A DNA stretch of 64,000 nt, from positions 551,671 to 615,670 of the forward strand of contig NZ_KE384020.1 in NCBI RefSeq assembly GCF_000423465.1. The letters are read 5' to 3'. The stretch comes from Propionicicella superfundia DSM 22317. GTDB lineage: Bacteria > Actinomycetota > Actinomycetes > Propionibacteriales > Propionibacteriaceae. Shown here piece after piece: positions 44,306-53,385 of the stretch. Both the position numbers and the translations under genes were made by a program. The stretch's first letter is position 1. Every line of letters begins with the position of its first letter. The notes under the pieces were generated by a model. That model did no database searches and was not told the origin of the DNA. It saw only the letters and a program-made list of their open reading frames with translations.

Positions 44306-46066
44306 TCACCCCTGCGCCAGCCAGCGACCGGCGAGGGCGATGCGGCGGTCCACGTCGGCCGCGCTCGCCTGGGCGAGGGCCGGTCCGCCCGCCTCGCGCC
44401 GCAGGGCGGCGTGGACATGGCTGTGCGGGATGCCGCGGACGCGGGCCAACTGCGAGACCAGGCGGTTCAGCTCGGAGCGTTTGGCCTTCAGCGCGCGGTG
44501 GAGGCTGACCGGCTCGGGGACCTTGTCGCGCCGCTCCTGCCGCTCCTGCCGCGCAAGCTGGCGGCGCTGGCGCTCGCGCAGGACGACACGCACCTGTTCG
44601 GGTTCCAGCAGGCCCGGAAGCCCCAGGTACTCGGCCTCTTCGCGGCTGGAGTACTCGGCGGGCAGTCCGTACTCCTGGGCGTCGAACAGGATGTGATCGA
44701 AGGTGGAGTAGGAGTCCAGCGCCTCCTGCTCGCCGAGCAGGTCGGACGCCGACTGCTCGCGGTTCGCATCGGCGAGAAGGCGCTCCTCGGGGCTCCACAG
44801 GCCGTCGCCGTCGTCCTCGCTCTTCGGGCGGCCCAGGACGTGGTCGCGCTGTCGTTCGATGGAACGGGCATGGAGCAGCAGGTGCGGGACGGTGGGGAGG
44901 AAGACGCTGGCCAGCTCGCCACGGCGCCGGCTGCGGACGAAGCGCCCGATCGCCTGGGCGAAGAACAGGGGTGTCGAGACGGACGTCGCGTACACCCCGA
45001 CCGCGAGCCGGGGGACGTCCACGCCCTCCGACACCATCCGTACGGCGACCATCCACCGCTGGGCGGATGCGGCGAAGGTGTCGATGCGGTCCGACGAGCT
45101 CGGGTCGTCGGACAGCACGACGGACGCGGGCTCGCCGGTGATGTCGTGCAGCAGCTTCGCATAGGCGCGCGCGTTCTTCTGATTGCCGGCGATGACCAGC
45201 CCACCGGCGTCCGGCACGTGTCGTCGCACCTCGGTGAGGCGCCGGTCCGCCGCGGTCAGCACCGACGCGATCCACTGCCCGTGGGGATCGAGCGCGGTGC
45301 GCCAGGCCTGCGCGGTGAGGTCCTTGGTGAGCGGCTCGGTGAGATCGGCCTCCAGCTCGTCGCCCGCGCGGGTGCGCCACCGCATGCCGCCCCCGTAGGC
45401 GAAGAAGACGACGGGACGCACCACGTTGTCCCGCAGGCCCTCCGCGTAGCTGTAGACGTAGTCGGCGGCCGAGCGTCGCGAGCCGTCGGGCTCGTCGTGA
45501 TAGCGGACGAACGGGATCGGGTGGTCGTCGCAGCGGAACGGGGTACCGGTGAGCGCCAGCCGGCGGGTCGCGGGGCCGAATGCCTGGGCGACCCCGTCGC
45601 CCCACGCCAGCGAGTCGCCGGCGTGGTGGATCTCGTCGAACACGACCAGGGTGGGCTGATCGGCGGTGAGCGTCTCGTAGAAGTACGGGGCGGCGGCGAC
45701 CCCGGCGTAGGTGACGACCTTGCCGTGATAGTGCCGGGACCGGCCGCGCCCGCCTCCGAGACCCGGGTCGAGGTGGACGCCCGCCCGCGCCGCTGCGTCG
45801 GCCCACTGCACCTTCAGGTGCTCGGTGGGGGTCACGACGATGACGCGTTTCACGATCCTCTCGGCCAGCAGGTCGCTGGCGATGCGCAACGCGAAGGTCG
45901 TCTTGCCCGCGCCGGGGGTGGCGACGGCGAGGAAGTCCCGTTCGGACCGGTCGCGATACACCTGGAGGGCCTCGGCCTGCCAGGCTCGGAGCCGCGCGGC
46001 GGTGCCCCAGGGTGCGCGACCCGGATACGCCGGTGAGAGGTGGTCCAGTGCTGCCGGGTTGGGCAA
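44306..46066 (-). CDS. DEAD/DEAH-box superfamily II helicase
   Basis: The 586-residue helicase has LAVATPGAGKTTFALRIASDLL (Walker A), VVTPTEHLKVQWADAA, VFDEIHHAGDS (DEIH Walker B), LTGTPFR (motif III), and a helicase-C domain with VRMVSEGVDVPRLAVGVYAT and FFAQAIGRFVRSRRRGE (motif VI). The C-terminal ~120 residues are helical and basic, with RLVSQLARVRGIPHSHVH. Its TTG start (46066) is supported by cggagg six nt upstream. Such single-gene helicases are common in actinobacteria; substrate (DNA or RNA) is unclear. A possible -10 TAGGGT lies about 40 nt upstream. Confidence 0.88.
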   Translation of the reverse strand: MPNPAALDHLSPAYPGRAPWGTAARLRAWQAEALQVYRDRSERDFLAVATPGAGKTTFALRIASDLLAERIVKRVIVVTPTEHLKVQWADAAARAGVHLDPGLGGGRGRSRHYHGKVVTYAGVAAAPYFYETLTADQPTLVVFDEIHHAGDSLAWGDGVAQAFGPATRRLALTGTPFRCDDHPIPFVRYHDEPDGSRRSAADYVYSYAEGLRDNVVRPVVFFAYGGGMRWRTRAGDELEADLTEPLTKDLTAQAWRTALDPHGQWIASVLTAADRRLTEVRRHVPDAGGLVIAGNQKNARAYAKLLHDITGEPASVVLSDDPSSSDRIDTFAASAQRWMVAVRMVSEGVDVPRLAVGVYATSVSTPLFFAQAIGRFVRSRRRGELASVFLPTVPHLLLHARSIERQRDHVLGRPKSEDDGDGLWSPEERLLADANREQSASDLLGEQEALDSYSTFDHILFDAQEYGLPAEYSSREEAEYLGLPGLLEPEQVRVVLRERQRRQLARQERQERRDKVPEPVSLHRALKAKRSELNRLVSQLARVRGIPHSHVHAALRREAGGPALAQASAADVDRRIALAGRWLAQG

Positions 46067-46312
46067 GAGACCTCCGTTCCCCTCGGGCGATCGGCGCGGA
46101 CTCGCCACCCTACGCCATCGCGATGACAGCTCTGCGGGGTGCCGCGCCGACACCGAACAGCGGGCGCCGCGTCACACCGGTCAGGTGAAGAGGCTGCTGT
46201 CGCTGTTGCGGAGACCGTGATCATCCAGGGCGGGGCGCCCGAGGAGGGGACCATGCGCGTTCCCCCGCCGCCCGGCACGACCGCGCTGCCGTCAGCCGTG
46301 TAGCGTGCCACT
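46067..46312. promoter_or_regulatory. divergent promoter region, helicase and tetR
   Basis: No gene is seen in this ~245-bp gap. On the minus strand TAGGGT near 46105-46110 could be the helicase -10. On the plus strand TAGCGT (46301-46306) is six nt before a GTG that opens the short frame described next. A TetR operator was not recognised. Confidence 0.4.
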
Positions 46313-46429
46313 GTGGTCATCCCGGATTCCGCCACGGTGTCCGGTGTGACCGAAGCGCGGGCTTCCAGGGCGACGGGAGCGGCTGGGCGGAAGGTCGGAC
46401 GTGGGACGCAGAGCGGGCAGATCGCCTGA
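46313..46429 (+). CDS. putative leaderless 38-codon upstream ORF overlapping tetR
   Basis: GTG 46313 lies exactly six nt after TAGCGT, the leaderless pattern of this genome. It reads 38 codons (VVIPDSATVSGVTEA...) to TGA at 46427, overlapping the first 29 nt of the TetR gene in another frame. Ribosomes on it would cross the TetR start region, so it may tune TetR output. The alternative is that TANNNT is fortuitous. Confidence 0.3.
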   Translation: MVIPDSATVSGVTEARASRATGAAGRKVGRGTQSGQIA

Positions 46430-46979
46430 GGACACCAGACGGGCGCTGCTGGACGCGGCCGCCGCAGCGATCCGGAGAAACGGCATCCACGCGTCCCTGG
46501 ACGAGATCGCGCACGAGGCGGGCGTGTCCAAGGGCGGACTGCTGTACCACTTCGCCAGCAAGGACGACCTGCTCGTCGCCCTCGCACAGCACCACCTGGC
46601 GGAGTTCCGGCACGCCATGTACTCCCGGATCGACCCCGCCGACGACCGGCCCGGGCGCCTGACCCGGGCCTACGTGCGGGCGTTGCTGGTCCCGATGGGA
46701 GACGAGGCGTCGGTGCGGGACGCCATCATGCTGATCGGCCAGCTCATGACGGTGGGTGCCGTTGCCGAGCTGGCCCGGGCCGACTCGGAGGAGCTGTACG
46801 CCGAGCTCGATGCCGACGGGCTTCCCGAACACGTGCTGATGATGGTCGCGACCTCCGCCGACGGCGTGAGCACGGCGCCACTGTGGGGGATGACCGGTCT
46901 GGAGGATCGGTACCGCGATCTCGGGGAGCGCCTGATCGCCCTGACGCTGCGCCCCGAACTCTGGGACGCCCTCGCATAG
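46401..46979 (+). CDS. TetR/AcrR family transcriptional regulator
   Basis: The 192-residue regulator has a TetR helix-turn-helix (TRRALLDAAAAAIRRNGIHASLDEIAHEAGVSKGGLLYHFASKDDLLVAL) and a C-terminal effector domain of the TetR_C type (residues ~75-185). GTG 46401 has a ggaagg site upstream. It is divergent from the helicase and 109 bp before two aldo-keto reductase genes on the same strand, which it may regulate. Ligand unknown. Confidence 0.88.
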   Translation: MGRRAGRSPEDTRRALLDAAAAAIRRNGIHASLDEIAHEAGVSKGGLLYHFASKDDLLVALAQHHLAEFRHAMYSRIDPADDRPGRLTRAYVRALLVPMGDEASVRDAIMLIGQLMTVGAVAELARADSEELYAELDADGLPEHVLMMVATSADGVSTAPLWGMTGLEDRYRDLGERLIALTLRPELWDALA

Positions 46980-47088
46980 ACGTCCCCCGGCTGTGCCCGC
47001 GTGCCGACTCTGGGCGGCCGGGAGCGACCGGTGTTCCCGGTACCGGCAGGGCCTGCCTCGTCCGTGGTCACGGACCTAGCCTGGCCGC

Positions 47089-47979
47089 ATGACGATGAGC
47101 TTCACGTTGAACAACGGCGTCCGCATCCCGGCCCTCGGATTCGGCGTCTTCCAGACCCCGCCCGAGGAGACGGTGGCCGCGGTCGAGACCGCGCTCCGGG
47201 TGGGATACCGGCACATCGACACCGCCGCGGCCTACGGCAACGAGCGGCAGGTGGGCGAGGCGCTGCATCGTTCCGGGATGGCCCGGGAGGACGTCTTCGT
47301 CGAGACGAAGGTATGGGTGAGCGACTACGGGTACGACAAGACGCTCCACGCCTTCGACAAGGCCACGGGGAAGCTCGGCGTCGACGTGCTCGACCTGCTG
47401 ATCCTCCACCAGCCCCTGCCGGCCGAGTTCGGGCTCGTGGTGGACGCCTATCGGGCGCTCGAGACGTTGCTGGCCGACGGGAGGGTCCGCGCGATCGGCG
47501 TCAGCAACTTCCTGCCCGATCACCTCGATCGGCTGCTGGCCGCGAGTTCGGTCGTGCCCGCTGTGAACCAGGTCGAGATCCACCCCTACTTCCGCAACAC
47601 CGAGCTGCTGGAGAAGCACGCCGCGCTGGGCATCCTGTCGCAGGCGTGGTCGCCGATCGGTGGCATCACCTTCTATCCGGGGTGGGGCGGGCAGGACCGC
47701 CGGAGCACACTGGACGATCCCGTCCTGCGGCGGATCGGGGACGCGCACGGCAGGACTCCGGCGCAGGTGATGCTGCGCTGGCACATGCAGCAAGGCAGGC
47801 AGGCGATCCCGAAGTCGGTCACGCCCGCGCGGATCGCGGAGAACCTCGACGTGTTCGACTTCACCCTGTCCGATGCCGATCTGGCGGCCGTCGACGTCCT
47901 CGACACCGGCGTCCGCGGCGGCCCCGATCCGGCGACGATCACCCTGGCCGCGTGGGCCCGCGAGATCCCGGAGGCATGA
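47089..47979 (+). CDS. aldo/keto reductase (2,5-diketo-D-gluconate reductase-like)
   Basis: The 296-residue NADPH-dependent reductase has the AKR tetrad: HIDTAAAYGNERQVGEAL (Asp, Tyr), VFVETKVWVSDYG (Lys), and LLILHQPLP (His), followed by AIGVSNFLPDHLDRLL and the cofactor motif IPKSVTPARIAENLDVFDFTL. Broad carbonyl substrate range is likely. TAGCCT (47077-47082) six nt before the ATG indicates a leaderless mRNA. Its stop overlaps the second AKR gene (ATGA), making a two-gene operon. Confidence 0.92.
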   Translation: MTMSFTLNNGVRIPALGFGVFQTPPEETVAAVETALRVGYRHIDTAAAYGNERQVGEALHRSGMAREDVFVETKVWVSDYGYDKTLHAFDKATGKLGVDVLDLLILHQPLPAEFGLVVDAYRALETLLADGRVRAIGVSNFLPDHLDRLLAASSVVPAVNQVEIHPYFRNTELLEKHAALGILSQAWSPIGGITFYPGWGGQDRRSTLDDPVLRRIGDAHGRTPAQVMLRWHMQQGRQAIPKSVTPARIAENLDVFDFTLSDADLAAVDVLDTGVRGGPDPATITLAAWAREIPEA

Positions 47980-48998
47980 GCATGGACTACCGCCGTCTGG
48001 GCCGGACCGGCATGTCGGTCAGCCCGCTGTGCCTGGGCACGATGATGTTCGGTCCGTGGGGCAATGCGGACGAGGCCGACTCGATCCGCGTCATCCACCG
48101 GGCGCTGGACGCTGGCGTGAACGTCGTCGACACGGCCGACGTGTACTCCGCCGGCGCCTGCGAGCAGATCGTCGGGAAGGCGTTGAAGGGACACCGCGAC
48201 GACGTGGTCCTGGCCACCAAGTTCTTCATGCCGATGGGAGAGGATCCCAACCGGCGTGGCGGATCCCGCAGGTGGATCATGCGCGCTGTCGAGGATTCGC
48301 TGCGCCGGCTGGACACCGATCACATCGATCTGTACCAGGTGCACCGGCCCAGCCCCGACACCGATGTGGAGGAGACTCTCGGCGCCCTCACCGATCTGGT
48401 GCGGCAGGGCAAGGTGCGCTCGATCGGCTCGTCCTCGTACGCCGCGAGCCAGATCGTCGAAGCGCAATGGGTCGCGCGGGAGCGCGGCCTGGAGCGGTTC
48501 CGCACCGAGCAGCCGCCGTACTCGATCCTGGTGCGCGGCATCGAGGCCGACGTCCTGCCCACCGCGCAGCGCCACGGCATGGGCATCCTGACGTACAGCC
48601 CGCTCGGCGGCGGGTGGCTCTCGGGCCGGTGGCGCAAGGACGCCGCGGGGACACCCACGTCGACCGCCCGTCCTCCTGCCCGGTTCGACATGACGAGCCC
48701 GGCGAATCAGCGCAAGCTCGACGTCGTCGAGAGCCTCGCCCTGCTGGCCGACGAGGCCGGACGGACTCTCATCGAGCTCGCGCTCGCCTTCGTTCTCACT
48801 CATCCTGCCGTCACCTCGGCGATCATCGGTCCGCGCACGATGGAACAGCTCGAGTCGCAGCTCCCCGCGGCCGACATCGTGCTTCCGGCCGACGTCCTGG
48901 ACAGGATCGACGAGCTCGTCGCCCCGGGGGTGACGATCAACCCCGACGACAACAGCTACGGACAGACCGAGCTCGCCGTGGGCGCCCGGCGACGCTGA
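47976..48998 (+). CDS. aldo/keto reductase (YajO/Tas-like)
   Basis: The 340-residue protein is a second AKR, of the longer Kvbeta/YajO group: RRLGRTGMSVSPLCLGTMMFG, NVVDTADVYSAGACEQIVG, LATKFFMPMGEDPNRRGGSRRWI, DLYQVHRPSP, and the C-terminal NADP-binding SAIIGPRTMEQLESQLPAAD. It begins in the stop of the first AKR gene; ATG 47982 is a possible alternative. The tandem suggests a detoxification or sugar-carbonyl role under the nearby TetR regulator, which is inference. Confidence 0.92.
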   Translation: MSMDYRRLGRTGMSVSPLCLGTMMFGPWGNADEADSIRVIHRALDAGVNVVDTADVYSAGACEQIVGKALKGHRDDVVLATKFFMPMGEDPNRRGGSRRWIMRAVEDSLRRLDTDHIDLYQVHRPSPDTDVEETLGALTDLVRQGKVRSIGSSSYAASQIVEAQWVARERGLERFRTEQPPYSILVRGIEADVLPTAQRHGMGILTYSPLGGGWLSGRWRKDAAGTPTSTARPPARFDMTSPANQRKLDVVESLALLADEAGRTLIELALAFVLTHPAVTSAIIGPRTMEQLESQLPAADIVLPADVLDRIDELVAPGVTINPDDNSYGQTELAVGARRR

Positions 48999-49056
48999 CA
49001 CGGGCCGCTGGGCCGAACGGCGGTGTTCGAGGGTGGTCAGACGAGTCGGCGTGCAT

Positions 49057-49085
49057 TAACATGCAACCAAATGGTTGTAGTTAAC
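49057..49085. promoter_or_regulatory. ArsR operator overlapping -10 and start codon
   Basis: CAACCA-AA-TGGTTG (49064-49077) is a perfect 6-2-6 inverted repeat, and the flanks ttaac/gttaa extend the symmetry. The ArsR start ATG (49071) lies inside the right half. A -10-like TAACAT (49057-49062) lies eight nt before the ATG. Bound ArsR would block its own promoter and start. Confidence 0.7.
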
Positions 49086-49430
49086 GAGCTCAGCGACGAC
49101 GAGGTGGACCGGGTCTTCCGGGCGCTCGCCGACACGACACGGCGTGACATCCTGCGCCGCACGATCGCCGCGGAACAGTCCGTGTCGGCGCTCGCGGCGG
49201 CCTACCGGATGTCGTTCGCCGCGGTGCAGAAGCACGTGTCTGTCCTGGAGGCCGCGCACCTCGTCGTCAAACGGGCACAGGGGCGGGAACGGCTGGTGCG
49301 GGCCGACCCGACCACGATCGTCCGCGTTCGCCGCCTGCTCGACCGCTACGAGGACATGTGGCGAGCGCGAGTGGACCGCCTCGACGCCCTGCTGGCCGAG
49401 CCGACCCGATCCGACCACCGAGGAGCCTGA
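49071..49430 (+). CDS. ArsR family transcriptional regulator
   Basis: The 119-residue winged-helix protein has the ArsR fold: DDEVDRVFRALADTTRRDILRRTIAAEQSVSALAAAYRMSFAAVQKHVSVLEAAHLVVKRAQGRERLVRAD. No ELCVCDL metal-binding motif is present, so it is probably not a metal sensor. It belongs to the class linked to SRPBCC genes. ATG 49071 sits within its operator. The SRPBCC gene follows by 1 bp. Confidence 0.92.
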   Translation: MVVVNELSDDEVDRVFRALADTTRRDILRRTIAAEQSVSALAAAYRMSFAAVQKHVSVLEAAHLVVKRAQGRERLVRADPTTIVRVRRLLDRYEDMWRARVDRLDALLAEPTRSDHRGA

Positions 49431-49431
49431 C

Positions 49432-50409
49432 ATGCCCGTCACTGCTGTGACCACCGATGCCGACGCGCTCACGATGACGCTCGTCGCCGACTTCACCGCT
49501 CCGGTCTCACGCCTGTGGTGGGCGTTCACCGAGCCGCGCCGGCTCGAACGCTTCTGGGGCCCTCCGGGCTGGCCCGCGACCTTCACCGTGTTCGATCTCC
49601 GCGTCGGCGGTCGCGCCGAGTACCACATGACGAGCCCCACCGGCGACCTGTCGCGCGGGGGCTGGGAGTTCCTCCGGATCGACGAGCCGAACGGATTCGA
49701 GGTGGTCGACTCGTTCCTCGGCGAGGACGGGAAGCCCATCGAGGGCATGCCCTCGATGCGCATGACCTTCGCGTTCGAAGCCACCGGTCAGGGATCGCGG
49801 ATGACGAACGTCACGTTCTTCACCTCCCCCGACGCCTTGGAGCAGGTTGTCGCGATGGGCGCGGTCGAAGGGTCGACGCTCGCCATGAGCCAGCTCGACC
49901 ACGTGTTGGAGGGCCTGCGGGCCTACGCCCAGGGCAAGGGCACGCGGACGGAGATCCTCGACGACACGCACGTGCGGATCACGCGGCTCATCGAGGGGCC
50001 GCGCGAGCTGGTCTGGCAGGCGCACCACGAGCCCGGACTGCTGCGGCAGTGGCTGCTCGGGCCCGAGGGCTGGCGCATGACGGTGTGCGAGGTCGACGCG
50101 AATGTCGGGGGCCGCTACCGCTACGCCTGGGAGCCGGATGAGAGCACGAGCGGGCAGCCGTTCGGGTTCGACGGCGAGACCCTGTTCTCCGACCCGCCGC
50201 GCCGCGCGGTCACGACCGAGCACATGACCGGCACCGACCTTCCCTCGACCACCAACGATCTGTCCTTGTTCGAAGAGGACGGCGCGACGCTGATCACGCT
50301 GCTCATCGCGTACCCCGACAAGACCACGCGCGATCTGGTGCTCGGCACCGGCATGACCGACGGCATGGAGACCAGCTACGCCCGGCTGGACGGCCTCCTC
50401 GCGCGCTGA
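49432..50409 (+). CDS. tandem-domain SRPBCC (AHSA1-like) protein
   Basis: The 325-residue protein contains two START/SRPBCC (AHSA1) domains in tandem. The first spans residues ~10-155 (VSRLWWAFTEPRRLERFWGPPGWPATFTVFDLRVGG) and the second ~170-325 (RELVWQAHHEPGLLRQWLLGPEGWRMTVCEVDANVGGRYRY). Each binds a hydrophobic ligand in related proteins. Partner ArsR-SRPBCC pairs are common; the fused double domain is less so. It is coupled to ArsR (1-bp gap). Ligand and role unknown. Confidence 0.9.
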   Translation: MPVTAVTTDADALTMTLVADFTAPVSRLWWAFTEPRRLERFWGPPGWPATFTVFDLRVGGRAEYHMTSPTGDLSRGGWEFLRIDEPNGFEVVDSFLGEDGKPIEGMPSMRMTFAFEATGQGSRMTNVTFFTSPDALEQVVAMGAVEGSTLAMSQLDHVLEGLRAYAQGKGTRTEILDDTHVRITRLIEGPRELVWQAHHEPGLLRQWLLGPEGWRMTVCEVDANVGGRYRYAWEPDESTSGQPFGFDGETLFSDPPRRAVTTEHMTGTDLPSTTNDLSLFEEDGATLITLLIAYPDKTTRDLVLGTGMTDGMETSYARLDGLLAR

Positions 50410-50573
50410 CCTGCGGCGATCGGCGTTCCCGGTCAGTGGGATCGGGGGCCCGTGCGTCGCCGCGGACCCTACACTCGCCCACGAAAGCCAGGACGCGCGG
50501 AGCGCATGCCAGCACTCCGGTCGGGCACAAGGATGCGCACGATTCGTCGCTGCCGGGGAAGGACATCATCACT

Positions 50574-51560
50574 GTGAACAAGAGACTCAGGATTGCCGCC
50601 GTCGCGGCCGCGGCCAGCCTCGCTCTGACTGCCTGCGCGAGCGCGCAGACCGGGTCGAGCCCGAGCGCCGACGGCGCCTCCTACTCGATCGGAATCGTCC
50701 AGATCATCAGCCACGACGCGCTCGACTCCTCCCGCGAGGGCTTCAAGAAGGCGCTCGCCGATGCGGGTCTCAACGTCACCTACGACGAGCAGAACGCCAA
50801 CGGCGATCAGTCCGTGGCCGCCTCGATCGCCGGCACGTTCGCCGCCGCCGACCACGACCTGATCCTGGCCATCGCCACGCCCGCCGCGCAGGCGGTCGCC
50901 CAGGCGGTGACCGACACGCCGGTCCTCTTCACCGCGGTCACCGATCCGGTGGGCGCCCAACTGGTGTCCTCCCTGGATGCTCCTGGCGGCAACGTCACCG
51001 GGACGTCGGATGCCAACCCGGTCAAGGAGCAGCTCGAGCTCATCGTCCAGGTCGTTCCCGAGGCCCACACGATCGGCGTGATCTACAACAGCGGCGAGGC
51101 CAACTCCGTCACGCAGGTGGAGTGGGTCAAGTCGGCTGCGGCCGAGCTCGGCCTGGAGGTCAAGGAGGCGACGGCCACCACCACCGGCGAGGTTCAGCAG
51201 GCCGCGGAGTCCCTCGACGTCGACGCGGTGTACATCCCCACCGACAACACGGTGGTGTCGGCTGTCGGCTCGGTGGTCCAGGTCGGCGAGACCAAGCAGA
51301 TCCCCGTCTTCGCCGCCGAGGGCAACACGGTGGCGGCCGGTGCGATCGCGACCTACGGCATCTCCTACTACGACCTCGGCTACCAGACCGGCAAGCAAGC
51401 CGCCCGCATTCTCACCGAGGGCGCGAACCCGGCGACCATGCCGGTGGAGACGCAGGAGGATCTGGCGCTCTACCTCAATCTCGGCGCGGCTCAGCGGATG
51501 GGCGTCACTTTGCCGCAGAACCTCATCGACAAGGCCGATCCGGAGAACGTCACCAAGTAG
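50574..51560 (+). CDS. ABC transporter substrate-binding lipoprotein (TrpX-like)
   Basis: The 328-residue protein has a signal peptide with lipobox LTAC (Cys ~22) and an ABC_sub_bind fold: SIGIVQIISHDALDSSREGFKKALADAGL, DLILAIATPAAQAVAQAV, TPVLFTAVTDPVGAQLV, and GYQTGKQAARIL. This is the family of TrpX (tryptophan) and related binding proteins; it anchors outside the membrane and delivers ligand to the permease encoded next. GTG 50574 follows gaaggac; TACACT near 50469 may be the -10. Confidence 0.9.
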   Translation: MNKRLRIAAVAAAASLALTACASAQTGSSPSADGASYSIGIVQIISHDALDSSREGFKKALADAGLNVTYDEQNANGDQSVAASIAGTFAAADHDLILAIATPAAQAVAQAVTDTPVLFTAVTDPVGAQLVSSLDAPGGNVTGTSDANPVKEQLELIVQVVPEAHTIGVIYNSGEANSVTQVEWVKSAAAELGLEVKEATATTTGEVQQAAESLDVDAVYIPTDNTVVSAVGSVVQVGETKQIPVFAAEGNTVAAGAIATYGISYYDLGYQTGKQAARILTEGANPATMPVETQEDLALYLNLGAAQRMGVTLPQNLIDKADPENVTK

Positions 51561-51609
51561 TGTCCGCACGAGGTGGGGGCAACCCCGCCTTCTCGATGGA
51601 GGGGCCAGG

Positions 51610-52560
51610 ATGATCACGGCGGTCGAGCTGGGTCTGATCTACGCGATCATGGCGCTGGGGGTGTACATCACCTTCCGGATCCTGGAGTTCCCCGACCTCA
51701 CGGTCGATGGCAGCTTCACCACGGGCGCGGCGGTCGCGGCCATTGGGATCACCGGCGGTCTGAACCCGCTGGTCGCGACCACCCTCGCCTTCGGTTCGGG
51801 ACTGGCCGCAGGAGTCGTCACAGGGCTGCTCCACACCAAGGGCAAGATCGACGGGTTGCTCGCCGGCATCCTCACCCAGATCGCGCTCTACTCGATCAAC
51901 CTGCGCATCATGGGCACGTCGAACGTCTCCCTCCTGCGGGCGGACACGTTCTTCTCGGGACTGCGGGCCGACAAGCTGCTCGGCACGTGGGTCGGGCCGG
52001 CGATCCTCCTTCCGGTCGCCGTGGTCACGCTGGCTCTGATCGTCTGGTTCCTGCACACCGATCTGGGCCTGGCCATGCGCGCCACCGGCGACAGCCCGGA
52101 GATGATCCGGTCCTTCGGCGTGTCCACCGACGCTCAGCAGATCCTCGGTCTGGCGCTGTCGAACGGGCTGGTCGCGATCGCGGGCTCACTGGTCGCCCAG
52201 TACCAGGGCTTCGCGGATGTCGGCATGGGCATCGGCATGATCGTGGCGGGGCTCGCCTCGGTGATCATCGGCCAGGCCGTCCTGGGCCGCCTGACGATCC
52301 TGCGAGCAGCGACCGCGGTCGTGCTGGGTTCCATCCTGTACCGGGTGGTCATCCAGGTGGCGCTGCTCGTCGGGTTCAATCCCAACGACATGAAGCTCAT
52401 CTCCGCCGTCCTGGTGGTGCTCGCCCTGCTCGTGCCGCAGATGAAGGGGCTCAAAAAGGTGCCGGCCCGGTTCCGGCGCCACGACGGCGATGCGGGAGAC
52501 CCCGGTGCGGCGGATCGCCCCGCGCCGGTCGACGCCTCCACGGGCGGAGAGGGACGCTGA
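51610..52560 (+). CDS. ABC transporter permease (TrpY-like)
   Basis: The 316-residue protein has about eight to nine membrane helices of the branched-chain-type permease family: LEFPDLTVDGSFTTGAAVAA (family signature), GLLHTKGKIDGLLAGILTQIALYSINLRIMG, and FADVGMGIGMIVAGLASVIIG. With the binding protein upstream and the ATPase downstream it forms a complete importer. Its stop overlaps the ATPase start (TGATG). Ligand may be an aromatic amino acid but is not established here. Confidence 0.92.
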   Translation: MITAVELGLIYAIMALGVYITFRILEFPDLTVDGSFTTGAAVAAIGITGGLNPLVATTLAFGSGLAAGVVTGLLHTKGKIDGLLAGILTQIALYSINLRIMGTSNVSLLRADTFFSGLRADKLLGTWVGPAILLPVAVVTLALIVWFLHTDLGLAMRATGDSPEMIRSFGVSTDAQQILGLALSNGLVAIAGSLVAQYQGFADVGMGIGMIVAGLASVIIGQAVLGRLTILRAATAVVLGSILYRVVIQVALLVGFNPNDMKLISAVLVVLALLVPQMKGLKKVPARFRRHDGDAGDPGAADRPAPVDASTGGEGR

Positions 52561-53351
52561 TGCTGCAGCTCACGGGGATCACCAAGACCTTCTTCCCGGG
52601 AACCGTGAACGAGCGCCGGGCGCTGGAGGACGTCGACCTGCACCTGGCACCCCAGGACTTCGTCACCGTGATCGGCTCCAACGGCGCCGGGAAGTCGACC
52701 CTGCTGAACGTCGTCTCGGGCTCGATCCGTCCCGACGAGGGGACGGTGATGATCGACGGCCGGGACGTGACCCGGCTCACCGACTTCCGCCGCGCCGCCG
52801 CGATCGGGAGGGTCTTCCAGAACCCCTCCATGGGCACCGCCCCGCACATGACGATCGAGGAGAACCTCGCGATGGCGATGGGCCGAGGACGGCGCAGGCT
52901 GTTGCGCCAGGCGGTCACGAAGGCCAAGCGCCAGCGCTTCCGCGAGGAGCTGACCGTGCTCGAACAGGGGCTGGAGAACCGGCTCACCGACTGGGTGGGG
53001 CTGCTGTCGGGCGGCCAGCGGCAGTCGCTGTCGCTGCTGATGGCCACTCTCTCGCATCCGAAGATCCTCCTGCTGGACGAGCACACGGCCGCCCTCGACC
53101 CGCAGCGCGCAGCGCTGGTCAACCGTCTGACGAGCGAACTGGTCGAAGAGCATCGACTGACCGCGCTCATGGTCACCCACAACATGCGGCAGGCCTTGCG
53201 CACCGGCAATCGGCTCATCATGATGCACGCCGGCCGGATCGTCCTCGACGTCGCGGGCGACCGCAAGGCGTCCATGGAGGTGGCCGATCTGATGGCCGAG
53301 TTCGAGAAGATCAAGGACGCCGAACTGTCCGACGCGACCCTCTTGCAGTAG
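52560..53351 (+). CDS. ABC transporter ATP-binding protein (TrpZ-like)
   Basis: The 263-residue ATPase has Walker A IGSNGAGKSTLL, Q-loop GRVFQNPSMGTAPHMTIEENLAMA, signature LSGGQRQSLSLLMA, Walker B ILLLDEHTAALDP and H-loop MVTHNM. It powers the adjacent permease. The start overlaps the permease stop by 1 bp, giving tight coupling. It converges on dnaE2 with 34 bp between stops. Confidence 0.94.
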   Translation: MLQLTGITKTFFPGTVNERRALEDVDLHLAPQDFVTVIGSNGAGKSTLLNVVSGSIRPDEGTVMIDGRDVTRLTDFRRAAAIGRVFQNPSMGTAPHMTIEENLAMAMGRGRRRLLRQAVTKAKRQRFREELTVLEQGLENRLTDWVGLLSGGQRQSLSLLMATLSHPKILLLDEHTAALDPQRAALVNRLTSELVEEHRLTALMVTHNMRQALRTGNRLIMMHAGRIVLDVAGDRKASMEVADLMAEFEKIKDAELSDATLLQ

Positions 53352-53385
53352 GTCGGGCGCAGAAGGCGACCGAGTGCTGCCACCG

